Shown piece by piece: positions 15,083 to 24,322 of a DNA stretch of 34,411 nucleotides. Each line of letters opens with the position of its first letter. Position 1 is the stretch's first letter. This DNA comes from an uncultured Eubacteriales bacterium. Lineage in GTDB: Bacteria > Bacillota > Clostridia > Oscillospirales > QAMX01. The notes beneath the pieces are model-generated. The model made no database searches. It was given only the letters and a program-made list of their open reading frames with translations, and had not been told where the DNA came from. The stretch covers positions 1 to 34,411 of the forward strand of contig CAJLFQ010000017.1 in NCBI GenBank assembly GCA_905205975.1, given 5' to 3'. Made by a program: the position numbers and the translations under genes.

Positions 15083-17410
15083 ATGCGTCTTAGCGACTCG
15101 GTCAGTGTCCTGATGGGCACAACCGGCTCCGGCAAGGCTGTTGTCGGCCCTCAAATGCCGCACGGGATGGTCAAGCTGGCCCCGGATACACTTTCTCTCA
15201 ACAACGCCGGATATGATTATGACGACGATCAGATTCTCGGCTTTTCACACACACGCACCGAAGGCATTGGCGGCTCCGGCGGGCGCGGCCATATCATGGT
15301 CATGCCTGCGGTCGGCGATTGGACCGTCGAGGAACTGGAATTCTGTTCCAAATTTTCGCACAAACACGAAACGGCCGAGGCCGGCTATTACAGCGTCGAT
15401 CTGCTTCGCTACGGCATTCGCACCGAAATGGCCGCAACCAAAAACTGTTCGATTTTCCGGCTGACCTATCCGGCCTCACCGGATGCCAGACTGCTCATTG
15501 ACCTCTCACATACGCTCTGCCGTTATGCGCTGGGCTACGACGGGCACGTCGAAGCCGTCAACGATTGTGAACTTCGCGGATTCGGCGTCTACCCCATCGG
15601 ATACCCCGGGATGCCGGAAGTTCGCGTTTACTTTGCGCTCCGGCTCTCCAAACCGTTTGACCGCGTGGTCTACTGGCAGGACGGCAAAATCCAGCCGGGC
15701 GCTTCCTGTGCGGGCGGCCGCAAATTCGGCGCCGCGCCTGTTTTTGCAACGTCAGACGGCGAAACGGTCTTCGCAAAAATCGGGATTTCCTACATTAGTA
15801 TGGAACAGGCTGCGCGGAACCTCGACCGGCAGATTCCGGACTTCGACTTTGACAAAGTCGTTTCCGACTGCAAAGACGCATGGGATCAGGCGCTGTCCGT
15901 CATCGACATTGAAACCGAAGACGACAACGCCCGACGCATTTTTTACTCGGATTTATACCGCTGCCTGAATCTGCCGGTTGAATACGACGAAGAAGACGGC
16001 GTATACTTTTTGGGCGCTGACGGCCGTCCGCACACACAGCAGAGCAACGGCCGCCATTTTTACAGCGATATGTGGGCGCTTTGGGATACCTTCCGCGCCA
16101 CGCATCCGATTCAGCATCTGCTGGAACCGGAACGTCAGGATGATGTCGCCTGGTCGCTCGTGGAAAACTACAAGCAGGCCAAGCGTCTGCCCATGTCGCC
16201 CGCTCCATGTCTCGGCTTGATCCCCTGTATGACCGGACACCATGCCGCCAGTGTTTTGACGGAATCATACCAGAAAGGCCGCCGGAATTTTGATGCAGAA
16301 GCAGCTTACGAAGGCATGAAGCATGCCGCTGCGCCGTACCCGCCGGATCCCGACGGCAGACTGCGGAGAACCGTGGACGGTGTGCCGGAAGCTTATGACC
16401 GGCTGGGTTATCTGCCGGCCGATGAAGCGCACAGCGAACACGATTTTTCCGTTTCCGTCACGTTGGAACTTTCCTACGACGACTGGTGTACGGCGCAGAT
16501 GGCCAAGGCGCTCGGTCACGACGAAGACGCCCGTTTTTATGCGCGGCGCGCGCAGAATTACCGTCATGTTTTTGACCCGAAAACCGGCTTTGTCCGGCGC
16601 AAACGCGCCGACGGCTCCTGGGTGGAACCCTTTAACCCGAACGATTCTCACAAGCGCGGGTTCTGCGAATGTTCCCCATGGGAGTACACGACTTTGGTTC
16701 CGCACGATATCCAAGGGATCATCAACCTGATGGGCGGCGATGAGCGCATGGTCGAGCACATCGACGGCACCTTTTCACACAACCGCTTCAATCACATCAA
16801 CGAAACGGCGTTCCATATTCCCTTCATTTATACATTTGCACGCGCGCCGTATAAAACCATGGAAATCTGCCGGCGGTACATGCCGACAATTCATTCGCTT
16901 GCCCCGGGCGGGGTATACGGCGAAGACGATTCCGGCTCCATGAGCGCATGGTTTGCCATGATCGCCCTCGGCCTCTTCTCTTCCTGTCCGGCACGCCCCT
17001 GCTATACGCTGACGTCTCCCGCATTTTCCCGCTGGACGCTGCATCTGCCGGGCGGCAAAACATTTACCGTTTCGGCGCCCAACAACTCTGAAGAAAACAT
17101 TTACATCCAGTCTGCCCTGCTCAACGGCAAACCATATGGAAAATGCTGGCTCACCTATGAAGATATCATGGCCGGCGGCGAACTGGTGCTTGAAATGGGC
17201 TGCCAGCCGTCTGCATGGGGCACCGATTTTGAAGCGGCGCCGCCTTCCGACACGACAGACGTTCCGCGCTTCTCCGTTTTATCCGTTGAAGGCCCGCATA
17301 CGGTTCGTGCCGGTGTTCCCTCACAGGTCACGGTTCGTCTGCGCAACGACGGCGCTGACGGTTCGCTTGACTGTAAGATCTATGAGGGCGAGCTGCTGAG
17401 AAGCCGTTAA
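15083..17410 (+). CDS. GH92 alpha-mannosidase, cut short by an in-frame TAA
   Basis: The 775-residue product is a GH92 exo-alpha-mannosidase, a calcium-dependent inverting enzyme. The N-terminal beta-sandwich contains PHGMVKLAPDT and LGFSHTRTEG segments. The (alpha/alpha)6 barrel follows, with E529 in the FCECSPWEY segment at the position of the catalytic acid and GEDDSGSMSAW (613-623) containing the D615/D616 base region. It lacks a signal peptide, whereas many studied GH92 enzymes are exported. The catalytic domains are complete, but the stop at 17408-17410 interrupts an open frame that continues in phase for another 338 codons with beta-rich domains. The truncation falls within an Ig-like module, so the catalytic part may still fold. 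GGAGG lies 6 nt before the ATG. Confidence 0.92.
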   Translation: MRLSDSVSVLMGTTGSGKAVVGPQMPHGMVKLAPDTLSLNNAGYDYDDDQILGFSHTRTEGIGGSGGRGHIMVMPAVGDWTVEELEFCSKFSHKHETAEAGYYSVDLLRYGIRTEMAATKNCSIFRLTYPASPDARLLIDLSHTLCRYALGYDGHVEAVNDCELRGFGVYPIGYPGMPEVRVYFALRLSKPFDRVVYWQDGKIQPGASCAGGRKFGAAPVFATSDGETVFAKIGISYISMEQAARNLDRQIPDFDFDKVVSDCKDAWDQALSVIDIETEDDNARRIFYSDLYRCLNLPVEYDEEDGVYFLGADGRPHTQQSNGRHFYSDMWALWDTFRATHPIQHLLEPERQDDVAWSLVENYKQAKRLPMSPAPCLGLIPCMTGHHAASVLTESYQKGRRNFDAEAAYEGMKHAAAPYPPDPDGRLRRTVDGVPEAYDRLGYLPADEAHSEHDFSVSVTLELSYDDWCTAQMAKALGHDEDARFYARRAQNYRHVFDPKTGFVRRKRADGSWVEPFNPNDSHKRGFCECSPWEYTTLVPHDIQGIINLMGGDERMVEHIDGTFSHNRFNHINETAFHIPFIYTFARAPYKTMEICRRYMPTIHSLAPGGVYGEDDSGSMSAWFAMIALGLFSSCPARPCYTLTSPAFSRWTLHLPGGKTFTVSAPNNSEENIYIQSALLNGKPYGKCWLTYEDIMAGGELVLEMGCQPSAWGTDFEAAPPSDTTDVPRFSVLSVEGPHTVRAGVPSQVTVRLRNDGADGSLDCKIYEGELLRSR

Positions 17411-18424
17411 GTCTGCTATCTGGATCACGGCGCGGAAGGCGTTTTTACGCTTTCCTTTACGGCATACAATCTTCTGACCCAGACCATTACGGTCTGCGGC
17501 GTGCCGTTCGCATTGACCGTGACCGAGCCGATTCTGCCCGCGTTTGCCTGCGGTGATACAACGGCCGACAAAGTGATGATCCGCTCTTTCCGCGACGGCG
17601 GCTTTACCGTTTCATCCGCGGTGCAGAACACAGGGAGCGTTCCGTTCAAATCGGACATCATCTGCCTTCTGGATGGACAGGAAACCGGCCGGGAAACAAT
17701 TTCTCTCGCCCCCGGCGAAACAAAGACGGTTTCGTTCGCTGTGCAGCCGATGAACATCGGCAATCACTTTGCTTCCATCCGGCCGGTCTGCGCCGGCTCG
17801 TTCGGTCAACCGGCTGAGCTGGATGTCTGCGGCCGTCCGAATGAAGCCGAATGGATCTGCTGGCGCGGTACGCAGGCAGAATTCGGCGCTGCCGGCGACA
17901 ACCTATATATCCGTGCCGCCGGAAATCAGCACCAGTATCCCAGCGTCCGATCCAACCGGATGGAATACGGCATCCTCTGGAGCCGCTTCCCGGTGGAAGG
18001 TGACTTTGACGCCGTCGTGCGCATTGCATGGGAAGGATATACGACGCCGTACGCCATGCACGGCATCGTCGTCAAGAATACGCTCGATAAGCCATGGGAT
18101 AACGTCGGCGGGCTTTTGTATGCGGGCGCAATGTCCTCTCGCGGATTTTTCAACAAAGTCTATACGGATCAGATCGATGCCAACAGCCCCGGCGGCACGC
18201 GCGAAGGGCCGGAAGCGCCGTATTGGATCAAAATCGAAAAACGCGGCCAGCACTTCGACTGCTACTACAGCATGGATGAAGCCGCCACTTGGACGTGGCA
18301 GGGCGGCTATACCTATCCGGATGCGGCGGATCGCCAGTATGTCGGTTTGTTTGTCAATTCCTGTGTTCCGGACCTGCGGCTGGTCAAATTCACCGATTTT
18401 TCAATCACCATGGTGCGCGTGTGA
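17411..18424 (+). pseudogene. In-phase C-terminal part of the GH92 gene beyond the TAA
   Basis: The frame of the GH92 gene stays open after TAA for 337 codons to a TGA at 18424. The first codon that could start translation is a GTG at 17501 without a ribosome binding site, so this is not a good independent gene. Its product would hold an NEW3/CARDB-like beta-sandwich (QNTGSVPFKSDIICLLDG, LAPGETKTVSF) and then a DUF1349/LamG-like lectin fold of about 180 residues (GILWSRFPVEGDFDAVVRI, YWIKIEKRGQHFDCYYS). These are accessory, probably carbohydrate-binding, domains of the same protein. The break could be a real nonsense mutation, a sequencing or assembly error, or readthrough. Confidence 0.75.
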
Positions 18425-18448
18425 TACGGTGCAGCCGCTCGCACGCAG

Positions 18449-18477
18449 TTGTCAAAAACCGGCAAATATGTTATAAT
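18449..18477 (+). promoter_or_regulatory. Promoter of pgi and the downstream operon
   Basis: TTGTCA (18449-18454), 17-bp spacer, TATAAT (18472-18477) preceded by TGT as an extended -10. The start codon of pgi is about 80 bp downstream. Confidence 0.85.
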
Positions 18478-18504
18478 GTTATCATGGATGAAGTCCATGA
18501 TAAC
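18478..18504 (+). promoter_or_regulatory. Perfect 11-bp palindrome at the pgi transcription start
   Basis: GTTATCATGGA (18478-18488) and its perfect complement (18494-18504) flank a 5-nt loop directly after the -10 box, so the predicted +1 falls in the left arm. It could be an operator for a dimeric repressor or a 5' mRNA hairpin. Confidence 0.6.
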
Positions 18505-18559
18505 GGTTTCAAATCGGCTGCGCATGCGGCCGGAATCAATTACTCAGGAGATGTTTTCT

Positions 18560-19891
18560 ATGTCATTATCCGTTTCTGTTCAGAATATGCGCGCTTTTGC
18601 ACCGGTCGACGATGTGCTGGCTGAACTGCCTGCCGCACATGCTACGCTGACCGGTCACACCGGGCTGGGCAACGATTATCTTGGCTGGCTTGCCCTGCCG
18701 AAAACGATTGACCGCGCAGAAGTTGAGGCCGTCAAAGCCGCTGCGGCAAAAATCCGCTCTGACTCCGACGTGCTGGTCGTCATCGGCATCGGCGGCTCCT
18801 ATCTGGGCGCCCGTGCCGCCATTGAATTCGTCAAGTCGCCAAACTTCAACCTGACTGCCAAAAAAGGCACGCCGAAGATTTTCTTTGCCGGCAACTCGCT
18901 TTCTGCCGCACAGGCAGAAGAGCTGGTCGGCCTGCTGGACGGCGTCGATTTTTCCATCAATGTCATTTCAAAATCCGGCACCACGACGGAGCCGGCCGTT
19001 TCCTTCCGTATCTTCCGCGAGCTGATCGAAAAGCGTTACGGTGCTGAAGGCGCCAAAGCGCGCATCTATGCCACGACGGATCGCGCCCGCGGCGCTTTGA
19101 AAACGCTGGCGGACTCGCTGGGCTACACGACGTTTGTCATCCCGGACGACGTCGGCGGACGGTTCTCCGTTCTGACGCCGGTCGGCCTGCTGCCGATCGC
19201 TGTCGCAGGCATTGACATCGACGCCATGCTGGCAGGCGCCGCTTCCATGGCTGACAAGCTGGCCGAACCTTCTGTTGAAAATCCGGCCTGGCAGTATGCC
19301 GCGGCCCGCAATGCGCTGTATCGCAAAGGCTTTACCACTGAAATCGTCGCCGCCTATGAGCCGCGCTTCCGTTATGTCGGTGAATGGTGGAAGCAGCTGT
19401 ACGGTGAAAGCGAAGGCAAAGACAACAAGGGCATTTTCCCGGCTTCTGTCGATCTGACCGCGGATCTGCATTCGATGGGTCAGTATATCCAGCAGGGCAT
19501 GCGCAACCTCTTTGAAACGGTCGTCAGCTTTGACCGCTCCGGCGCACACGTTTCCGTTCCGGTTTCGGAAGACAACTTGGACGGCCTAAACTTCCTTGCC
19601 GGTAAAGAATTGGATGAACTGAACCGCATGGCCCGCCTCGGCACAGTGCTCGCCCATGTCGACGGCGGCGTTCCGAACATCGCCATTGAGCTGGACGAAG
19701 CCAGCGCCTTTACCTTCGGCGAACTGGTTTACTTCTTTGAATTCGCCTGCGGCCTGTCCGGTTATCTGCTCAGCGTCAACCCCTTCAACCAGCCGGGCGT
19801 CGAAGCCTACAAGCAGAACATGTATGCACTGATCGGCAAACCCGGCTTTGAAGACAAACGCGCAGCGCTGGAAGCTCGTCTTGCCCGCTGA
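18560..19891 (+). CDS. pgi: Glucose-6-phosphate isomerase
   Basis: The 443-residue protein is phosphoglucose isomerase, converting glucose-6-phosphate and fructose-6-phosphate in the cytoplasm. Two SIS-type halves are visible, with IGIGGSYLGARA near residues 75-86 and VISKSGTTTEPAVSFRIF near 135-152, and QGMRNLFETVV later. The length is that of the short bacterial/Bacillus class. The ATG at 18560 has AGGAG 9 nt upstream; an ATG at 18551 is too close to that site, and no homology extends further upstream. It starts a run of same-strand genes, DUF4432 following after 51 bp. It supplies the entry of sugars released by the neighbouring glycosidases into glycolysis. Confidence 0.95.
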   Translation: MSLSVSVQNMRAFAPVDDVLAELPAAHATLTGHTGLGNDYLGWLALPKTIDRAEVEAVKAAAAKIRSDSDVLVVIGIGGSYLGARAAIEFVKSPNFNLTAKKGTPKIFFAGNSLSAAQAEELVGLLDGVDFSINVISKSGTTTEPAVSFRIFRELIEKRYGAEGAKARIYATTDRARGALKTLADSLGYTTFVIPDDVGGRFSVLTPVGLLPIAVAGIDIDAMLAGAASMADKLAEPSVENPAWQYAAARNALYRKGFTTEIVAAYEPRFRYVGEWWKQLYGESEGKDNKGIFPASVDLTADLHSMGQYIQQGMRNLFETVVSFDRSGAHVSVPVSEDNLDGLNFLAGKELDELNRMARLGTVLAHVDGGVPNIAIELDEASAFTFGELVYFFEFACGLSGYLLSVNPFNQPGVEAYKQNMYALIGKPGFEDKRAALEARLAR

Positions 19892-19942
19892 CGCTTCGAT
19901 TGATTGACACCTGTTCCAAACACAGAAAGGCGGTTTCACCAC

Positions 19943-20974
19943 ATGGCAACTTTATTTGGGAAACAGTATACAAGGAAGGAACTCCTTCGTTATTCCGGCA
20001 ACCTGTCGAACTTTGCAGGCGTTACGCCGATGGTTTATGACAGCGGCAAATCCAAAGGAACATCCGCGCTGGAGTTCCGCACAGGCAGCGGTTTGGAATT
20101 CGTTGTTCTGCCGGACAAATGCCTCGACATTCACGCGCTGCGCTACAAGGGTGTGACGCTGTCGCAGCAATCCAAAAACGGCCTGACCAATCAGCTGTAT
20201 GGTCAGCCGGTTCCGGGGCAGTTCTCCCGGACGGTTTCCGGCGGGATGCTGTTCACCGCAGGGCTTCTGAATGCAGGCCCGGAGAGCGTGGAAGACGATG
20301 GGACCTTCCACCAGTGCCACGGCAACATTGGCGTAACCCCGGCGGAAAATCTCTGCGCACAGGCTTATTGGGACGGCGATGAATACCGTATGGAAGCCAA
20401 AGGCACCATGCGGGAAAGCGCGCTTTTCCAGCACAATTTGATCCTGAACCGCACGATTTCCACATCGCTTGGTGAAAACAGCGTGACCATCGTTGATGAG
20501 CTGGAAAACATCGGCTTTGCTGCGGAAGAATTCTGCATGCTTTATCACATGAATTTCGGCTTCCCCTTCCTCTGCGAAGATCTGAAGCTGACCTTTCCGG
20601 AAAACGAATGCATCCCGCGGACGGAGGAAGCCAAAGCCGGTCTGAGCGAGGCTTCGACCATCATTCACCCGGAAGACGACTTCTTTGAACACGTCTTCTT
20701 CCGCAAGCTGAAGGCGGATGAAAACGGCTGGTGCACCGTTCGCGCAGAAAACGCCAATCTGGGCATCGGCGCCGCCATCTCGTTCGAGCAGAAAAATCTG
20801 CCGAACCTCTGCGAGTGGAAATCCATGCGTTCCGGCGACTATGCGTTGGGCATTGAACCGGCCAATATGTACATCATGGGCCGCCAAGCTGAACGCGTCA
20901 ACGGCACGCTTCCGCGGATTGCACCGTTTGAAAAGCTGACGTTCCGTCTGAAACTTTCCTTCTACGATCTGTAA
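19943..20974 (+). CDS. Aldose 1-epimerase-like protein, DUF4432 family
   Basis: The 343-residue protein fits the DUF4432 group of galactose mutarotase-like beta-sandwich proteins. Visible segments are VLPDKCLDIHALRYKG, a conserved HGNIGVTPAE segment with a histidine, ENIGFAAEEFCMLYHMNFG, and the C-terminal LGIEPANMYIMGR. Members are thought to change the anomeric form or bind sugars, but the substrate is unproven. No signal peptide is visible. The start at 19943 has AAAGGCGG about 9 nt upstream. It lies between pgi and the DUF6259-like glycosidase, consistent with handling a released sugar. Confidence 0.8.
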   Translation: MATLFGKQYTRKELLRYSGNLSNFAGVTPMVYDSGKSKGTSALEFRTGSGLEFVVLPDKCLDIHALRYKGVTLSQQSKNGLTNQLYGQPVPGQFSRTVSGGMLFTAGLLNAGPESVEDDGTFHQCHGNIGVTPAENLCAQAYWDGDEYRMEAKGTMRESALFQHNLILNRTISTSLGENSVTIVDELENIGFAAEEFCMLYHMNFGFPFLCEDLKLTFPENECIPRTEEAKAGLSEASTIIHPEDDFFEHVFFRKLKADENGWCTVRAENANLGIGAAISFEQKNLPNLCEWKSMRSGDYALGIEPANMYIMGRQAERVNGTLPRIAPFEKLTFRLKLSFYDL

Positions 20975-21045
20975 CTTGTGACCGCGGGAGGTAAATCAGA
21001 TCGCTCCGTTTGCGCTGGTTTGAGCATGAAGAAAGGATGTTATGC

Positions 21046-23034
21046 ATGACAAACGCTAAACTGTGTCTTCAGGCGCAGGATCTCTCTGTTTCGCTGTCGC
21101 TGCTGCCGGAAGGGCTTGCCTGCACCGGTCTTTCCGATCTCAAAACACAGACCACGCTGTTTGCCGGAAACGCTTCGCTGTTTTCGCTTCAGGTGAAAAC
21201 GCTTTCGACCGGCTGCACGGAAACGTTGGATTCCCTGTCCGGCTGGACTGTTTCCGCTTCTGCGGATGCTGCACAGTTTGTTTTTACCCGTCCGGAGCTT
21301 CGTGTTTTCCTGACAGCGTCACGCCCGGGGAATTCCGCCATCGAATGGACGGTTTCCTATGCGGTCTCCGCTCCGGATGTATCCGTGCAGTCGATGACAT
21401 ATCCTGTGCTGCATATAACGATTTCATCCGATGACGATGGTCTCTTTTTCCCGCAGGGCTGCGGAACCGTGACGCAGAACCTGCTCGGCGTCAAGCAGGA
21501 ACGGAACGATATGTATCCGTCTATCAACGCCTCGTGCCCGTATATGGCCTGCTATCACATACAGGCACGGCGCGGGATTTACTACGGCGCGCACGACCGG
21601 CTTGCCGCCGCCAAGCGCATTGCCTATACCGTTGAGCCGAACGGAACGGCATCTGACCTGCTGTTTTCCATCAACGTTCCCGCCATGGATCTGACGCATC
21701 CGCAGAATTCACAGACGCTGAACGGCCGCCTTGTCTGGGCGCTGTTCGACGGCGACTGGTATGACGCCGCGCAGATTTACCGCGCGTTCGTCCTGGCTGA
21801 AGCAGACTGGCTGCCGTCATTCGGCCGCCCGGATGTTCCGCGCTGGATGCGGGAGACGCCGCTTTGGTTTTCCGGCGGCGTGGAAAACGTCCTGAAGGCG
21901 TCGGAAGAAATCGGTGTTCCTGCTGCGCTGCACCTGTATTGCTGGCATAAGATCCCGTTTGACAACGATTATCCGCATTATTTCCCTGCACGAGACACGG
22001 CTGCGGCTGAAATTGCCGCATTGCAGGAACGCGGCATCCATGTAATGCCCTATATCAACGGGCGTCTTTGGGATACGCGTGACCGTGGAACAGAAGACTG
22101 GCTCTTCTCTGCCTTTGCAAAGCCGGGAGCCGCCAAAAACGCGGATGGTCAGGTGATCACCGAGTCTTACGGCTCCAAGGAAACGGATGGCAGCGACGTC
22201 AAGCTGGCCGTCATGTGCCCGCAGAGCAGCGTCTGGAACGATACTGTCCGGGACATCTGCAGCCGCATTTTGACCGAGCTGAACGCAGACGCCGTTTACA
22301 TCGATCAGATTGCCGCGGCACCGCCGGTTCTCTGCTGTGACCCGGCGCACAATCATCCGTCCGGCGGCGGTCACTGGTGGGTGGAAGCATACAACCGGAT
22401 GCTGGACGCCATTCAGCGCACAGCCGCCATCGGCAAAACGCTGACGACAGAATGCACCGGCGAGCCTTATATGCGCCATCTTTCCGGGATGCTTTCCTGG
22501 GACTGGATTCATGACGGTCAGGTTCCGGCGCTTCCGGCGATCTACGCCGGATATGTGACATACATCGGCCGGAACTACGGCGCGGATATGACGCCGGAAG
22601 GCACCCGCATTCTGGCGGCGCAGTCCTTCCTGTCGGGTGAAGCCATGGGATGGCTGTCGGCCGACTACTATCTGAATCTTGCGCCGGAAGACCGCGCGTT
22701 CTTCCGTTCGCTCGTTCAGATGCGGTATCGCTTCAACGATTTCCTCATCAACGGCCGAATGCTGCGCCCGCCGTTTATCACATGCAGTCTGCCGGACGTC
22801 AAAACGCCCAATCTCACGGAGCGCCCTGTTCTCTCCGCCATATGGGAACGACAGCCGGACGGTGCGCGTCTGCTGCTCGTCGTGAACCTTTCGCCGGAAC
22901 CCGCAGACGTCACGCTGCGTTCTGACGATTTGACAGCGCTGCCGGAAGACATGCCGGATGCCGCTTTTGAAAACAGTGTGCTTCGTCTGCATCTTGCGCC
23001 GCTCAGCACTGCCGCCGCAGTGGTACGCAAATGA
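21046..23034 (+). CDS. DUF6259-like glycosidase-type TIM-barrel protein
   Basis: The 662-residue protein looks like a carbohydrate-active enzyme of the DUF6259 type. An N-terminal beta-sandwich (about 1-250) is followed by a TIM barrel in which DAVYIDQIAAAPP (about 413-425) and CDPAHNHPSGGGHWW (about 430-444) are the most conserved-looking segments. Then TLTTECTGEPY occurs near 465, and a C-terminal beta domain ends the protein. D419 and E469-like acids are candidate catalytic residues, but I cannot assign them. No signal peptide is present. The start at 21046 has GAAAGG about 9 nt upstream. Its stop overlaps the cca start by 4 bp (ATGA), so a sugar hydrolase is coupled to a tRNA-processing enzyme. 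Activity is unknown. Confidence 0.72.
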   Translation: MTNAKLCLQAQDLSVSLSLLPEGLACTGLSDLKTQTTLFAGNASLFSLQVKTLSTGCTETLDSLSGWTVSASADAAQFVFTRPELRVFLTASRPGNSAIEWTVSYAVSAPDVSVQSMTYPVLHITISSDDDGLFFPQGCGTVTQNLLGVKQERNDMYPSINASCPYMACYHIQARRGIYYGAHDRLAAAKRIAYTVEPNGTASDLLFSINVPAMDLTHPQNSQTLNGRLVWALFDGDWYDAAQIYRAFVLAEADWLPSFGRPDVPRWMRETPLWFSGGVENVLKASEEIGVPAALHLYCWHKIPFDNDYPHYFPARDTAAAEIAALQERGIHVMPYINGRLWDTRDRGTEDWLFSAFAKPGAAKNADGQVITESYGSKETDGSDVKLAVMCPQSSVWNDTVRDICSRILTELNADAVYIDQIAAAPPVLCCDPAHNHPSGGGHWWVEAYNRMLDAIQRTAAIGKTLTTECTGEPYMRHLSGMLSWDWIHDGQVPALPAIYAGYVTYIGRNYGADMTPEGTRILAAQSFLSGEAMGWLSADYYLNLAPEDRAFFRSLVQMRYRFNDFLINGRMLRPPFITCSLPDVKTPNLTERPVLSAIWERQPDGARLLLVVNLSPEPADVTLRSDDLTALPEDMPDAAFENSVLRLHLAPLSTAAAVVRK

Positions 23035-24299
23035 ACACATCTGAAAACAGACAGAAAACGGATACCGCCGTGTATCCGCTTTCTGTTCCAACCAAAAAAA
23101 TCCTCCACCGGCTCCAATCGGCAGGATTTGAGGCATATTTGGTCGGCGGATGTGTCCGGGATTTTCTGCTGGGGCGCGTGCCAACCGATTTTGACGTCAC
23201 AACCAATGCGCTTCCCGCTGAAATTCAGGCGGTTTTTGCCGATGCTGAGACCTTTGACACCGGCATCCAGCACGGCACCGTCACCGTGCTCATCGACCGG
23301 ATGCCGTTCGAGGTCACGACGTACCGGGTGGATTTGGGCTATTCGGATGGGCGGCATCCGGATGCCGTCCACTTCACGCGGTCGCTTCGCGAGGATGCGG
23401 CGCGCCGCGATTTCACCGTCAACGCCATGGCATACAATGATTCAGAAGGGCTGAAAGACTTTTTCGGCGGCAAGGACGATCTTGCGGCACGCATCATTCG
23501 CTGTGTCGGTGAGCCAGACCGCCGGTTTCAGGAAGATGCGCTGCGGGTTCTGCGCGCAATTCGCTTTGCCGCCGTCCTCGGATTCAGCATTGAGCCGGCC
23601 ACTGCGCAGTCTCTTTTCGACCATGCCGAGCGGCTGACATCGGTTTCCAAAGAACGCATTACCGCAGAGCTTACCAAACTCCTCTGCGGCAAAGCGGTTC
23701 AGCCGGTTCTTTCCGCTTATATGCCGGTTCTTTTTCCTTGTCTGCCGGAACTCCGCATACTGCCGCGTGGCGCCATCCAATCAACTGCAAACATCTGCGG
23801 CGCTGTACCTGCCTCCCCGGCTCTTCGTCTGGCCGGTCTTTTCTCCGGTCTGACAACCGCTGAGGCTTTTTCGGCGCTGACCAGGCTGCGCCTGCCAAGC
23901 CGGCTTGTTTCAGATGTGCGGGCGCTGCTTCTCCATCTGCCGGAACCGCTTGAGCCCGACCGTCCGTCGCTTCGCCGGCTGCTTGGAACGCTCGGTGCAG
24001 AGCGTCTGGAAGGTCTTTTGTCTCTGAAACGCGCCGTCTGTCAGGAAACCGGCGACACCGTCGGAGAAGACGCTGCAACATCTGCCGCCGATCTAACGCG
24101 GCGAATCCTTGCGGACGGCGATTGCTGCACCATTCGTCAGCTTGCGGTCAGCGGTTCTGATCTCATGGCACTCGGATTTCGCGGAACCGCCGTCGGGCAG
24201 CTGCTTCACCAGCTGCTCAAAGCCGTGACGGATGACCGCCTCCCCAACGAACGCAGCACACTTTTGAACGCCTTGCACACACTTGACAAGGGCGCCTGA
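23031..24299 (+). CDS. cca: CCA tRNA nucleotidyltransferase
   Basis: The 422-residue protein is a class II CCA-adding enzyme that builds or repairs the 3' CCA end of tRNAs. The nucleotidyltransferase head has GGCVRDFLLGR (39-49) and the DFDVTTNA metal motif (53-60). ARRDFTVNAMAYN is the flexible-loop and motif B region. EDALRVLRAIRFA, the amino-acid-template region, follows, then a helical tail. Length is normal for Bacillota. Its ATG overlaps the preceding stop by 4 bp and the next gene begins 23 bp after its stop, so it lies in a tight operon of otherwise metabolic genes. Confidence 0.95.
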   Translation: MNTSENRQKTDTAVYPLSVPTKKILHRLQSAGFEAYLVGGCVRDFLLGRVPTDFDVTTNALPAEIQAVFADAETFDTGIQHGTVTVLIDRMPFEVTTYRVDLGYSDGRHPDAVHFTRSLREDAARRDFTVNAMAYNDSEGLKDFFGGKDDLAARIIRCVGEPDRRFQEDALRVLRAIRFAAVLGFSIEPATAQSLFDHAERLTSVSKERITAELTKLLCGKAVQPVLSAYMPVLFPCLPELRILPRGAIQSTANICGAVPASPALRLAGLFSGLTTAEAFSALTRLRLPSRLVSDVRALLLHLPEPLEPDRPSLRRLLGTLGAERLEGLLSLKRAVCQETGDTVGEDAATSAADLTRRILADGDCCTIRQLAVSGSDLMALGFRGTAVGQLLHQLLKAVTDDRLPNERSTLLNALHTLDKGA

Positions 24300-24322
24300 T
24301 GACCCGGAAAGAAGGAACATCC

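Noticed and set aside
12777..15113. 778-codon plus-strand open frame antisense to the GH42 gene
   Set aside because: It is fully antisense to a gene with clear catalytic motifs, its product matches no family, and long antisense frames arise from the strong codon bias of GC-rich genes.
17501..18424. Independent 307-codon gene starting at GTG 17501
   Set aside because: No ribosome binding site, and the frame is continuous with the GH92 gene before the TAA, so it is treated as part of that gene.
21817..23184. 455-codon minus-strand frame across the DUF6259-like gene
   Set aside because: Antisense shadow with an Arg- and Ala-rich product; the plus-strand gene has a ribosome binding site and coupled neighbours.
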